NCBI GenBank assembly: GCA_030062745.1
Contig: CP099848.1
Location: forward strand, 12,747,568 to 12,811,567
Direction of reading: 5' to 3'
DNA from: Capitulum mitella
Lineage: Eukaryota; Arthropoda; Thecostraca; Pollicipedomorpha; Pollicipedidae
DNA length: 64,000 bases
How positions within the stretch are numbered: the first letter of the stretch is position 1; the number at the start of each line of letters is the position of its first letter. This document shows positions 42,393 through 55,701 of this stretch, one piece after another. A program made the translations under genes and the position numbers. Under the pieces are notes generated by a model. The model ran no database searches. It was given only the letters and a program-made list of their open reading frames with translations, and was not told the DNA's origin.

Positions 42393-43124
42393 TCACACCA
42401 GTTCTGCATTGCGGAAGATGCGTACCATACGTGTCAAAACTGTGACAGTGATTGAGAAGATGTAGATGATACTAACCTGTTCTCAGTCATTTGCAGTTTC
42501 TTGACAGCGAGCCTGAGTAACTAGCGCACAAAACCATGTACCTCTGGGCAGCAGCTTTCGATGATGCGTCAGCAAAGAAAATTCATTTTCTGCATATGCC
42601 TTGTTTTTAAGCCTGCTTTTGATCGTCTCATGAGCTCAAGTCCAATATACCCCGCTGGCTGGCCCGACGTGACCCGGCTCGAGGAAAGCTGAACCACATT
42701 GCAATGTCTGTTTCGACCGGAGATGACTCTCACATGGTATAGCTGACCATGCTTTTCGCCATGCCGTTACGACCTCGATGGAATGAGACGTCATATGCAT
42801 GGTTCTACGAATCACGAGGTCAAACGGTTTCAGCGGAAGAGCGCCTGGAACAAAAAATGGTCCAAACAGCCTCAGTCTCCACTACATTGGATGGCCGCGA
42901 TCGGAGACGCGGTCGGTGCACTCACCGGCGCAGCTGCAGAGGCGGCGCCTAATGTGGAAGTGGGGTAGCCACTAGCAGAGATTTGTATCTCTTTAGAGGG
43001 CTGCAGCCCCAAATCTTCGATAGAACTCCTCAATGCTTAAAATGCTTCCCCCCGTGTACCTTCATCTAATTTATGAACCAAAGCATGCTCTTCTTTGTAC
43101 ATGGAAATCACAAAATCACGTGCT

Positions 43125-44340
43125 TTAACCCTATTCCGGCAGGGGGGCTGAATCCGCCCCCCCCCAGGTTTTTTGCTTGCCAATTCCAGGATTTTTAACG
43201 CAGCTTCACCAAACTTGGTGACTGTTCCTAGCTATTCTTTCTACGTGCTGTGACAAAATTTCAAAATTCTATTTTGCTCAGGGCCGGAGCCAGGCAACGT
43301 TTTTGGGAGGCACCTCAGGACATTTTTGGCCATCCTGAGGGTAAAAGGAAAATGTCTGCCAAAAACAGTGTTTTTAAGATAGAACTTAAAAATTTATATG
43401 GCTGTATAACTAAATTGTTGGGCAATGTGCAGATATAATTTTGTTTATCTGAGATCACTTTACAAGGTCAGGGTAAGGTCAAAAGTCAAAATTTGGTTTT
43501 ATTGCAATAATTTCGGCGCTGTTTTTTCAAATGCCAAACCCGGAATATATATGACGTAGAAAGATGCCCTCTACTTGCGAATCAAGTTTCAGCTTGATGT
43601 CAGATTGGGCCACGGAGCTATGACTTAAAATGTCAGTGCGCGTACCCTACATCGCAATAGCCATAAAATGAAATCTCTGAAATAGAGTGAATTCAAATGA
43701 TTGAAAACGTTTACAAATAACATTAAATGCACACGAGATCATTCCAAGTAACTCCAAGGTCGCTGGAGGTCATTCAAGGTCAAAGGTCACAAGCTGATCT
43801 GGAGAACGTTGACCAGGACAGCTCCCATTTTTCATGTCCCTGGCACCGCCTATGCTAACATTATGCAAATAATGTAATGCGATTTGTACTTCTTTAGCAT
43901 AACATGACTAGCAAAAGCAAAAAAAATGTTTTTGCCTTTCTTGTTCATTCAGTTGTTGGAAAACTAATCCTCCTCTTGTTAAAACCCTATAAACGCCCAT
44001 GAATTTACTCAAAATTTTAGATGTGGGTACCGTTGATAAAAGTCGTATCCATAATCTCTCGATTCATAACAGTTTCATCGGAATCGGTCCATAAACAACG
44101 AAGGCATAAAAAGTCCAAAAATACCACTGATTTTGATATTTCTGCCTCCCCCCCTGTATCCACATTTTTCAACATTTTGAAAATTTATTTTTATAAAAAT
44201 GCAGTCCACGTCATGGCAAATCGATTGCCGTTTGTTGCGATGAAATCGGATGTGTAGTTCTCGAGATCTCGGGGGGGGCCAAATCCGCCCCCCCTGCCGG
44301 GCATCCACCACACCGTCTAGCCCTCTGGGAATAGGGTTAA
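43125..44340 (+). mobile_element. Family A copy 4
   Basis: TTAA flanks at 43125-43128 and 44337-44340, with CCCTATTCCGG left and GGGAATAGGG right. Full-length, intergenic. Half-sites at 43757 (AGGTCG), 43767, 43777 and 43784 (all AGGTCA) keep the 4-4-1 spacing. Confidence 0.9.
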
Positions 44341-45840
44341 GGAACAGAAAGTATCACCAACATAGATAATGTACCTTCCAGGACATCATGCACTCACTCA
44401 TATATTTATCCTATTATATTACAGATGCATGGTATATCTTCTCAGTCATTACATTTAGCATGCATTATGTTGTATGAGCTGCATCCTTTTACAGTAAGAA
44501 TAGTTGCTGATGTTGACACTACCATTCCAGATTTCACATTAGATATTGAAACATAGGTGGAACTGGAAAATTGCAGAAAAGTCTGTCATAGTCACATGGT
44601 GGAGCAAGATTTGGCAGCATCTGAACTGCCGCTGTCTCCACCCATGGATGTTAATCCATGATAATTTTCATGCATTCTGTTACAACAACCGAAATGCGTA
44701 ATGTTCTTGCGATCTCATCCAGTGCTAGATGTAAACCTATGCAGCATGACAACAACAGAACTGTGCTTCGACCATAGTCATTGCCATGGCTTCTAAGTTG
44801 GTAGGACCAGAGCTATTTTGAAGACATCGATGCAAAACATTACAGGCATAACATTAAATTTCTCTCAAGTTGGTAAGGTCATCGGCCACTGCACTAACTA
44901 TCTCATGACATCATTTACCTACCTGTCGCTATATCTATTGTCATAGTATGACAATCATTAGCATATGAGGATGATTACCCTTGCCTGCCAACGGAAACAG
45001 GTGGAATCGGGTTAATTTTGCTTGAATCCATTAGCAAATAGGTTCTTAGGAATGAAAAGAATTTAGCATTTCAAAGATGACAAAAGCAAAAAAAAAAACG
45101 TACAGATAAATGACGCCTAAAATACGGCACAAAATACATTAAGAACCTGAATATCTAGCCCACATCTCTCCATTCTCCTAATTACCCAATGTTGTAGTTA
45201 CGTCACACGTCAGTTAATTTGGTTATAAAATTCATTTGTTTGGCGCGGCGACGATTAGTATGAATGGGAGATGAAACAGGAAGGTTAAGGACACCACCAT
45301 AAATTATTATATATTTGTCAGGGCTGACTGCTGAGGCCTTAACACCTTCCTAATCCGATCAGAATTAAATCATTTGCAAGCAACTCCTATTTGATGGCAG
45401 TTCTGTTAGGGATCGAAATGACGTCACTTTAGATTGAGTATTTTGATCTGAGGTCAAGTACTTGAGAATACCTTATCTTACCTTATCTTGGCATGGAATT
45501 CGTAACCCATCTCATCATACCCACTGCTAGGGGCGGAACTTTGATTTCTTTGCGGGGTCGTGGCCCCCATGTTGATTTGTCCCCCATGTTGTCTGTCTGT
45601 AATAGCAGGAGAAAAAGACAACAGTTGCAAAAATAATGACCGCGATAGATAACAGAGGGGAACACAGTATGAAATAAAGTGTAAAATGACCCAGCAATAT
45701 ATATACATTTGTATATATAAATATATGTGTATATATCGCGAGTTATTTGATGTATGATAAAAAACAAAAATGCAAAAATTGCTGTTTGTCAAAATAAAGT
45801 GGGCTAAATCTGTCAAGAATACCAAATTTTGGGGAGGTTA
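44341..45840. other. Intergenic DNA, nothing recognised
   Basis: AT-rich, with short open frames only. A short TA/TATA-rich tract lies near 45695-45740. Confidence 0.5.
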
Positions 45841-45849
45841 GGTTATCAG

Positions 45850-48800
45850 GCCTTCAGCTCAGACCCCAGTGATTTAAACAATGTTCCACCCTGTAAACCG
45901 CGAGGTGAGCTGAGGGTTTGTACCCTAAACATTCAGTCACTGAAACCCAAACCGATCGAGGTCCGCCTTGAGCTAGTGCATTGCGGCGTGACATTGTCCT
46001 CCTGTAGGAAACGTGCTTATCTCTGCGTGTGAGCAATTGTCTTCTCGTCTTTCCCGGTACACCCTTACAAGAGCCTACCGCCGTAACGGGGCAGGTTACG
46101 GCGGGGTGGCTATCCTGTGCAGAAGCGACATTCAAACCAATGTTCTGAAAACCCCGGAGGCCAACGACTCTTCACCTAAAATCGAGTGCCTATGAAGTCA
46201 CATCAAGTCACATCAAGCTGGTGCTCGCGTCCCCGTGCCGCCCGCCGTGGCACACCCAAGCAGCTGTCGACGCTGACTCGATGAACTGGAAAAATAACTC
46301 CAGTTCACTTTTTGGAACCATTCGCGACGCCCCATTGTGCTTGCCGGTGATGTCATCCGTGTTCACACGCTGACCGAGTGAAACTTAGAGATTTTTAAAA
46401 CAGATATAGTCTGACTCAGCGCGTAACTCGTACGACGTTCTCATCAGGATCATTGCTAGACGTCGTGATCTCTAACTCAGCGGGCGTTGTCTTTCAGTGT
46501 CATTTTAGTCCTCACGGGTTTGTGCGTTTTGCTGTCACTATTCCTAGACCTGGCAATAAACCGGCCATTGTTCAGATTAGATCTCTGGTGAACACTGATG
46601 TGTACACCCTTCATGCCGATTTGCAGTTCACTGATTGGAGTGCCGTGTTTGGTTCGGAAACAGTATTTGGTCAGTGGGAACGTTTCCTTGAACTATTCGT
46701 CCCGTTTGTTTACTTTCATGCGCCACTGTGAAATCTCAAGATCCGTAACTGCACCCTTACGCGCCACCAGGGGTCTGATGCGTCGCCGCTGCGAAGCGCT
46801 ACGGACCGCCGGGCATGGTTTCGACGCGTACTTAAAAGCCAATAGGGCTGTATGATCTGTTCTCCGTAGCGACTGCAGGACGGTTATAACGAACCGTATC
46901 CGTGATATGGGTCTGCACTCAGTTTGACGAAGCCTCCGGCATTTCGCAGATGGTAAGCGGTCGTCACAGAAGACCGTGCTTTTGGTGTCTCCTGGCGATA
47001 TGGACGAGTACTTCGTAGAAGTCGGCAGCAGAGTTGCCCGCTTGGCATGGCTACAGAGAGACGAACCGCGGATCCCATGCATGCTGCGGCGGGTGGGATC
47101 GTGTGCTTTTAAAGCCTCCCCGGTCGATTTGCACACGCTGTCAAACATTATTCTTATTATGCGTAGCACCGCATGTGGCCTGGATGGGATCTGTGTTCTT
47201 ACGATCAATGTTCTCACGATGTCTGCCTGTTATTGGTCCTATCTCGCTCCACGTCGTGAACTCGTGCCTTCTCCACTGTGACATCCCTGGTGAATGGAAA
47301 CATTCACTCGTCAATCCCGTTAACAGACCCAGAGATCCCTTCTACCTCTTCAACTTTAGAGCCATATCTATTATCCCAGTCATATCCAAAATAGTTGAGC
47401 GCATTGTACAGAGCCAGCTCTACCACTGCCTTACGTTTAACCATCTCCTTTCCGATACCCAGCACGGCTTCTGCATCCATGATCCTACGGAAACGGCTCT
47501 GGTAATCATCTCCGACCACGCGCTACCGGCTAGCGATGAAAACCAGATCTTGCTTCTCTGCCTGCTCGATTTAATTAAATGTTTTGACGTCATAGACCAT
47601 TCAAAACTTCTCATCAAACTTCAGTTACATGGTGTGGACACCGCATGATTCGAGGCTTACCTGCAAAACCACACACTGAGCGTCAGCTTCACAGACGCTC
47701 CTGGTCACAGGCACATCTATAACCGCGAGCCTAACAACATGGGTGTCTTCCAAGGTTCGGCGCTAGGTCCACTTTTGTATACAATCTTTTCAAACGACTT
47801 CAACCTGTTCTTGCCGGGTGCAGACGTTATTCAGTATGAGGATGATAACCAGGTCATGGTCAACGGCAACAGGACCGCCCTAGCAGACCTGACCAGGCGC
47901 ATGGAACAGGCACTCTTCTCTCTCGACGTTTGGTTCCTCGCGAATTCTCTGAAAGTTAACACCGACAAAACGCAACTAATTGCTTTCGGCAGCAGTAAAA
48001 ATTTGCGGAACACAACATCATTCGGTGTAAAATGTCGCGAGCGTACTATACAACCTGTCTCCGAAGTTAAAATCTAAGGGTTATCTTTGATCGCCATCCA
48101 TCATGGAACGTTCATGTAGAAGAGATTATGCGCGAATGCTTCTGGATTTTCATTGGCCTGTCGCCATCAGTCATCGTCTTCCGGCCGAGATCCTCCCGAC
48201 CATCATAACCGCCCTGGTGCTGTTCCGCGTCCGCTCCTGCATCCCAGTATATGGCCACGGCACCCGCAAGAATCTTGACAGGCTTCAAAAGGTTTGGAAC
48301 TTTGCCACAAAGGTCATATCTTGGAAAAATACATTTAACAGGTCAGCAGATGTCCGGACAGCGTTAAGGTGGTTGGAAGCGGAGGATCTTTTCAAATATC
48401 ATGCGTGGGTCCTGCTACACAAGATTCGTTGGCATAAGGTTCCAACGTCTATTTCTTCCACTTCCCAAACGAACCGGCACGAGTTAGGAGCACCCGCCGG
48501 GATGATAGTTTGCGCCTGCCATCATTCAGAACGGAGGCCGGGAGACGCCGGTTCTGTTATCGTGGACCGGCACTGTATAATACGCTGCCAGTCGAGATGT
48601 GCGAAGTGCAGGTGCCACGTTTTCATCTCGTTCTGAAACTTTTTTTATTCGACAAATGACTGAAGTGACCAAAATGGCTGAATTGTCCAGGTTTTCTCGT
48701 GGGTGAGTGTCTTTTACCCTGTGTTTCGATCTTGTGACGTGGGCAAGGACTGGTCACAATTGTGTGGATTCGTCCTAATAAATGGTACGGTACGGTATGG
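45850..48800 (+). mobile_element. Decayed non-LTR retrotransposon (CR1/L2/jockey-like LINE)
   Basis: A broken ORF2-like coding region can be followed through at least three frames. Near 45904-46195 an apurinic-type endonuclease start (LRVCTLNIQSLKPK, then NGAGYGGVAILCRS) is visible. From about 47150 to 48077 there is reverse transcriptase (FRAISIIPVISKIVE, CLLDLIKCFDVIDH, GSALGPLLY, and QYEDD at the catalytic box where Y-A-D-D is usual, 47835-47846). At 48103-48640 there is a C-terminal region typical of these LINEs. Several frameshifts and stops interrupt it, so it is inactive. The 3' end reads TAATAAATGGTACGGTACGG, a short tandem tail typical of CR1/L2-type elements. The 5' end appears truncated. 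Confidence 0.85.
47034..48077 (+). pseudogene. Reverse transcriptase domain of the LINE, broken
   Basis: The best-preserved part. A single frame runs from about 47034 to 47648, where a TGA interrupts it; the same frame resumes from 47739 to a stop at 48077. The motif order (fingers, D-box, G-x-x-L-G-P-L-L, Y-x-D-D) is standard for non-LTR reverse transcriptases. The catalytic box has Glu in place of the usual Ala at its second position. Confidence 0.85.
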
Positions 48801-48879
48801 CACGAAATACGTATGTCTCGAGATCGCACTGGACCAACCGGGTAACAACCGAACATTTTCCTATTCATCCTTGAAGAGG

Positions 48880-49280
48880 GCTGGGCATCGACACCGCTTT
48901 GTCCGAAGCCACAGGAGGCGATGCTGAGGAAATCCTAGCCACTGGTCATGGGGCCAACAGGCCGGCGGCACGACTGCGACTGTCAGGCGGTCCCCAAGCG
49001 TTCTCGACTGGCCTCGGCTGTCGGTGACAGGGGATACGCGGGCCGGGCGGCGCCCGCTGCGTGCTCTGCCTCGTGCAGTCCGCTGCCGGGCACTTAGGTC
49101 CGCACGGCGGCGAAACGTCCCGGACGGGCAGGGCCGTGTGTAACGACGCCCCGGGGGCATCGTTCGGATGGGACTGGCCGGACCAGAGTTCACGGCCCTG
49201 GTCAAACGGGCGTGTTTAGTGTCCCGCGACGTGATGTCAGCATTGTCGGTTTGATTCGTCGCCAACTAGGGGCTGTGGGA
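48880..49280. other. GC-rich stretch of unknown nature
   Basis: A sharp GC-rich island directly right of the LINE. A 134-codon frame lies on the minus strand (48861-49265) without recognisable motifs. It could be a short CpG island or part of an older insertion. Confidence 0.35.
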
Positions 49281-49631
49281 TCATGCAGCAGGTGTGGAGG
49301 CAAACGATGGTTCGGTCATGGAGGACTAATTTGGAGTAAAATGAGTAAGAAATGCTCGGAAGTACTTAGAAATTGTCAGAAATTATTATAAAAATGGTAA
49401 TTAAAGGTAAAACTGATAGAGATCCAAACAAAGCAATGTGATTTAATGCCAAATAAGGTGATAAAGTGAAAACAAAATTAAAATAAAATGAAGTGAAAAA
49501 CAAAACGTGCTTCATGATTAATAAACTAATGCGATTCCTCAAACCGAAAACGCAAAGATCATGTGGAGTAATTGGGTGTTTTCCACACAGTACACTCGTG
49601 CAGTCATTAATCAACCATATTCCTGAAGGGC

Positions 49632-50802
49632 TTAACGATTCCAGGCAGGGGAAGGGAAGTGAGGGGAGGATTCGCCCCCCCCCCCATATCTCGAGAACTT
49701 CACATCCGATTTCATCACAAGTGACAATCGATTTGGCGTGACGTAAATTGCATTTTGAGAAAGAAAGTTTCAAAATTTTGAAAGGGGTATATACAGGAGC
49801 AGGTAAAAATGGGAGATATTTTTGACTTCTTATAACTCCACTGTAAATGGAACAATTTTGATGTAAATGACATGAAACCAGGTCTTATCGATGGGGCTTG
49901 TTCGTTGGCCCGTATGTTTGGAATTCTAAAAGAATTCATAGGCGTTCACAGGATTTTGGAACTGGGAAAAATTCATATATATGAGGGATCAAAACATCTT
50001 TTCGGCTTCTAGTCATAATACACTTGAGAAGTACAAATCATATTACATTGTTTGTATACTGTTGGCTCAGGCGGTGTCAGGGACATGAAAAGTGACGTGA
50101 ACTGCCATGGCTACATGTTCGACAGGTCAACTCATGACCTCTGACCTCCAGTAATCTCAAATGACCTAAGAGTAGCCTGTAATAACCTTGAACTGATTTC
50201 ATAGTGTTTGAAAATGTTTCCATTCGTTTGAATTCACTATCTTTCTAAACTTCCTGCTCAAGACCGTCGTGATATGGGGTATGCGCACAGACATTTCAGG
50301 TCATATCTCCGTGACCCGACCTGATATCCACTTAGAACCTCGCACACGGATAGAGGGCAGCTTTTTAAGTTGTACATATGTTCCGATTTGGTATTAAGAA
50401 AATCATCGTTACAAACATTTATATGAAATCAAATTTTGAATGTTGGGATTGACCTGACCTAGTAAAATGACCTCAGTTAAGCAAAAATATTTCCGCATAT
50501 TTTCCGCATTATTTGTTATTCAGCGATACACTCATATAAATGCTAAAATAATAGTTGAAAAACTCTACTCGCAGGCATTTTTCGTTTACCTCCAACAGTG
50601 CCAAAAATGGCCTGTGGTGTCTCCCAAAATCTTGGCCTGACTCCGCCCCTGGGCAAAATAAAATTATGAAGTCTTGGTATAACAAACAGAAAAATAGATC
50701 AGGAAAGTCAGCACGTTTCGTGAACGTCCTTTAAAGACACTGACATTAACGAGTAAATCGGAGGGGGTGGCAGATTCAGCCTCCTGCCGGGAATAGGGTT
50801 AA
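49632..50802 (-). mobile_element. Family A copy 5, degenerate, inverted
   Basis: TTAA at 49632-49635 and 50799-50802. The right side ends CTGCCGGGAATAGGGTTAA. The left end lacks about 30 bases of the terminal inverted repeat and begins CGATTCCAGGCAGGGG. The interior (GGACATGAAAAG, CCGTGACCCGACCTGATATC) matches the reverse of copy 1. The half-site array is heavily mutated. Confidence 0.8.
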
Positions 50803-52908
50803 ACGGCATGCATGATTTCCGCGTACTGAGTTCTTGAGTTGCAACGACTGGAAGATCAGCTTAAATGTATGGCTCATGTTGCCTTTGTGACGACAACAAA
50901 ACACAAATATCAAACAGAATCAACGATTTTCCTTATTTTATGCCACGGCACCCAATGCGTACCACGCCTGCAAATCCTTACTTCAAATGGAGTTAATTCT
51001 GGACGCGACAGAGAGTCACTCTAACAAATATCTGAACACTCCCTTGAAAGTCAGGCAAAACGTGAACGCGAATGAATAACCAAAAAGCGTTTCCCATTGA
51101 AACTATCCGTCAAATGAAAAAAATATCGCCAGTTCTATCAAGAGCGCTTTGCTCGCAAGAAAACGCACATCGTTAACTTAGCTTTTGACATCTAAGGGAG
51201 GTCGGCCACGCTCCGAGATCAACATCTGATTGGCCGTCGTTTCCGGCTGGCGCCCGTTGGCCTCGTTAGCGGCGTGACACACCCCACGTTCAGTGTCAAT
51301 TACCGAACAAGCCATGCAGCGCTAGAGAAGTGAAGCGCAGGCCCAAAGACGCGCCGTCCTTTGGCGCCGCGGAGTAGTTTGTTACATTTTCTTGGGAGGA
51401 TCCTTTGCAGAAGTGTGACCTGGTCTCAGATCCTAACCAACTGTGACGGCGGGATATAACCGCCGATAATGAACGATCCCCTCGTTATCGGCTTCACGGC
51501 GAAGCAAGATAACTAACTGAGCGGAACGACTGAATTGTCATAGAAAAACATTCAGAAATGTCCAACAAACGAAAAGAAAGACGTATTGGTGCAGCCGTAC
51601 GTATGCATATGCATACATATGTATACCAAGGACTGTATGCCGCAAGATAAGCGGAATTAGAACCAGCGTCTTCAACTTCCATTCGTAGACTAATGCTTCA
51701 TTTGATATGCTTTGTTCCAGTTAGATACCTCAGTAAGATAATGTCACGTAAATACAATTGCAGAAGGAAAGTGAACAAACGCGTGGAGACAAGACAAGCG
51801 ACACGTAAAAGAAATCGCCGTCGAAACGCAAAATAAGACTGCCGGTTGCGAGGCGCTTTGGTCGGAAACAGAACAATGACGCATTGATTGCCATTACCTA
51901 CGACTTCATACACGCAGCCAACGCTGGCCCTTCCAAGCTGACTAAGCTCATGTCACAGGTAAAGACAGCTATGCCATCAATTAGGAACATGTTGAAGCAC
52001 GTCTTTATCACTTGACTTTCTTTATTTTTCTTCCGATATTTTGCTAGAAGAAGATATGAGTATCATAGGTACCGAATACACACAAAATTGAATTTGGAAC
52101 ACTGCCCAAGTGTTCCGATACAGAACGTTAGATTTGCATAGACTTGGAATCAAATGATGCTGACGAACTGCATGTAGTAGTGCCCGCTCTGTAAATTGAA
52201 ATCGTTAATACTAACCAAATTTCTCGAACCCAAGCGGAAGTCCTACCGCATACGATCCCGGCCGCACCTCGGCTGAGTATATATCGAAGCTATTGTCATT
52301 GGCGAATCGAATGATTGTTAGTTGCCTGAGCTAGGTATGCTGAGGATAAGAGTTCCATGCAACATAAGCCGTCATGTACCCATAAGAATGGTAGCACGGG
52401 CCATTCCTCCACAAGACAACTGACGAACGCAGAATCGGGCGGCTCCGGCGGCGACCTGGTTGGCGCTATCCGACCTCCGTCGTGTTACGCGAGAGGGCCG
52501 CCGTCGTCCGTCCGTCAGATCGTGGAGCGCCATCACCGAGCAGACGGCCTGTATTTGGGCACCGTTAGGGGTCGGACGATAATGGCGTTGCAGAAGATAT
52601 CCTAGTTGTTGGCGATCTGCTCCCGTCCCTAAGAAAATTTCTCCCATTAGATTGCGGACAGGCAGAGCATATAAAGCACTGAACCTGTTTTCAGTGTCAC
52701 TTCTCAAATGTATTTCTCCCAACAATCAAGAGCTCCATCTCTGGCCAAAGTACCTCCAGCATAAACGCCTGAAACCACTTTTGCAATACCTGGAGAACGC
52801 AATGAAAAGTTTCCGAAGTTCCCTGAGCCAGTCGGCACTATGCACCGGTCCGAGACGAGTTCACGGCTTTCCGGACGGTGCGGATGGTGCGTCCTCTGGG
52901 CTGTGGTC

Positions 52909-53005
52909 TGTGGTCCGTTGGTCCGTTGGTCCGGCCCGTTGGTCCTCCGGCCCTCCGGTCTGCTGGTCTGCTGGTCCGCCGGTCCGCCGGGTCGCCGTTC
53001 CGCCG
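52909..53005. repeat. Short tandem repeat, GGTCCGTTGGTCC/GGTCCGCC units
   Basis: 7-16 bp degenerate units dominated by GGTCCG, GGTCTGCT and GGTCCGCC. It is simple sequence rather than coding. Confidence 0.75.
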
Positions 53006-53140
53006 GCCTTCCCGTGGTCTTCGACACGGACCGGCAGAGAGCCATTGGTCAGCGCCGAGGCCGCTGTTGTCGGCCGTCACCAACAGGTCTTGTTTACGCA
53101 GCGGCCGGCCGCCCGGGCGCCAGCGGAGTCGGCCGACGGT

Positions 53141-53272
53141 GACTGGGCCCGCCGGGATCAGAGGACTGAGCCCGCAGGGATCAGAGAATTGGACCCACCG
53201 GGTTCGGAGGACTGGGCCCGCCGGGATCAGAGCACTGGACCCGCCGGGGTCAGAGCACTGGATCCACCTGGC
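53141..53272. repeat. Minisatellite, about 25-30 bp GGGCCCGCCGGGATCAGAG units
   Basis: About five degenerate copies, each with CCGCCGGG(A/G)TCAGAG followed by (G/C)ACTGG. Confidence 0.8.
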
Positions 53273-53664
53273 AGCGGGCTCTGGACTCAGCCATCTCCGG
53301 GCCGATGTTGATGTACACCTCATACATGTTCGTGCATCAGACACCGCGTGGTAAGCACACGTGGAACCGTTCTATGGCAGCGGTTCTGGCAGAAACGCAT
53401 TTGCCTGTAACCAGCCCTCATACCACTGACAGTGTTCATTTTCCTGGCATTCTTTCACTTATATTTCACGTAAACGGCGTCACGCTCGTCATTTCTTTTT
53501 TTCTCACAGTACCTCCAAAGTGGGTGCTCACAAATGGATGAGCAGAAAGCCCCTCCCTTATTTTCGACTGCAGTTTTACATTGGTTTTCGCTTGCATACA
53601 ACTAGGCATGTATTTCTGATTTGCGGTTTGATTGTGCGCTATTATTTTCATCTATATACTATAT

Positions 53665-54495
53665 GAGTAACATGTGTCTATCTGTCTGTCTGTCGTCAAA
53701 TCTTTGCTCCGATCCAGGGCCCAAACGGATCTCCGGGTTTGCACGTGCCGTGCACTGTTCGAAAGGTTTCGCGCGCCACCAGAAAATTCGCTCATTTTCG
53801 TCGCGCTGCGACCCGTCGTTGGCGCGAGCAGCGCGCTTCAAGGGCGCTTTTTAGCCCATAGGGATAACACGTAAAACGGGAAACGCAAACAGCGCCAAAC
53901 ACCGTTTCGGTTCCGACGAGTTTTCTCGGCAACCATGGGCGGGATCGGCTCGAGATGCACCAACCTGAAACGAGAGTTGAAAGGGCAATCCTGTGGCACA
54001 CAGCACGTTTCAGTGCGGGCGGCACGCGTCACGCGCAAGTGACGGCAATGTCAAAAACCTGTTTCTGGGCGTTTTTCAGGACCGGGTGTGACGCTGGCGA
54101 TCTAGAGATCGTAGCGAGTCGGAAAAACCATCACGGTGTAGCTCCGTGTGCCGTCTTTCATTCGCATCAGAAGCTCAAAGGTTTCAACCCACGGTTCGGG
54201 CGCCACGCGATCTGGAAGCAGACGATGCAGTCATCCTCGAACCCCTTATCGATTTCACTTCAATATGGCACTCAGGCTTTGATTTTTGCAATGAAATTCA
54301 CATCAGCGTGTAGGCCGTTTTTTTGTGCCACATATCAACCCCAGAAAATCATCGTATTTTGTTGTAGCATGTTTGTGATAAATCATCTGGTAAAGTCCTG
54401 CATATCTCACAGCGGATTTATTGCGAAAAACAATTCATGCCAGTTTCAGCCATAAGTTCACCATATAGCCAAACGAAATGAAATGCGCGCGCTCC
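53665..54495 (-). repeat. Repeat family D, inverted copy, part 1
   Basis: Reverse complement of the right-hand part of the tandem D units at 58681-61310 (GACAGACAG tail, TATGGGCTAAAAAGCGC, GGTGGCGCGCGAAACC, CACCCGAACCGTGGG blocks). It is interrupted at 54496 by family A copy 6 and continues at 55702. Confidence 0.85.
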
Positions 54496-55701
54496 TTAAC
54501 CCTATTCCCGGAGGGCTAGCGGTACGGCCGACTCCCGGCAGGGGGGACGGATTCAGCCCCCCCCCCCGAGTCTCGAGAACTACTCGTCCGATTTCATCGC
54601 ACCAAACGGCAATCAGTTTGCCATGACGTAAACTACATTTTTATAAAAAAAAGTTTTCAAAATTCTCAAAAAGGTGAATAAAGGGGGGCAAAAAAGTCAA
54701 AATTGGATATGTTTTTGGACTTCTTATAACTCCGTTGTTTATAGGCTGACTTTGATGAAATTGGCATGAATCGAAAGATTATGGATGAGACTTTTACCAC
54801 TGATCCATACATTTGATATTTTGGGAGAATTCAAAGGCGTTCACAGGATTTCAAAAATAGGAGGATTAGTTTTTTCAACAACTGAATAGACAAAAAAGGC
54901 AAAAACACTTTTTTTGGCTGTTGCTAGACATGTTATGCCAAAACAAAAATGCAAATCGAGTTTCAATGTTTTTATAATGGTAGCATAGGTGGTTCCAGGG
55001 ACATGAAAAAGGGGGAACTGTCATGGCCACATGCTCTTCAGATCAGCTCTTGATCTTTGATCTTAAATGACCTCCAGTGACCTTGGAGCCACTTGGAATG
55101 ATCTCGTGTGCATTTGATATTACCTGTAAACGTCTTCGATCATTTGAATTCACTCTATTTTCAAAAATTCCATTTTATGACTATTGTGATATATGGCGCG
55201 CGCACTGACATTTTAGATCACGGTTCCGTGACCCAACCAGATATCAAGCTTAAACTTGATACACAAGGAGAAGGCACCATTCTACGTCATATGTGTTCCG
55301 GGTCTGACATTTCAAAAAATAGCGCCGAAATAATTACTATAAAACCATATTTTGATTTTTGGCCTTCACCTGACCTTGTAAAGTGACCAGATTAACAAAA
55401 TTGTATTTGCTCGTTGCCCAACTATTTAGCTATACACCCATATAAAGTTTTAAATTCTATCTCGAAAATGCTAGTTTTGGCAGTCACTTCCTTTTGCCCT
55501 CAACAGGGCCAAAAATAGCCTGAGAACATTGTCTGGCACCGCCCCTGAGCAAAAAATCAAAATTTTGTCACAGTACGTAGAAAGAATAGATAGGAAGAGT
55601 CACCGAATTTCGTGTAGTTGCGTCAAAAATCCTGGAATTGGCAAGGAAAAAACCCGAGGAGGGACGGATTCAGCCCCCCACCCTGCCGGGAATAGGGTTA
55701 A
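54496..55701 (-). mobile_element. Family A copy 6, inserted inside a family D unit
   Basis: TTAA flanks at 54496-54499 and 55698-55701, inverted relative to copy 1, with both terminal inverted repeats (CCCTATTCCCGGAGGGC and CCGGGAATAGGG). The reading across the flanks restores a continuous D unit. D copy 3 has a single TTGA at the matching place. TGACCT pairs at 55068 and 55078 preserve one DR4. Confidence 0.93.

Larger units (their letters stand above)
50803..53640. other. Intergenic DNA with two short minisatellites
   Basis: Nothing recognisable except two GC-rich tandem repeats (about 52909-53005 and 53141-53272). The longest open frame (52652-53311, 219 codons) exists because it runs through both arrays. 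Confidence 0.5.

Noticed and set aside
48861..49265. 134-codon minus-strand frame in GC-rich DNA
   Set aside because: Explained by few AT-rich stops; nothing recognisable.
52652..53311. 219-codon open frame
   Set aside because: Runs through two tandem repeats with both strands open; no recognisable protein.
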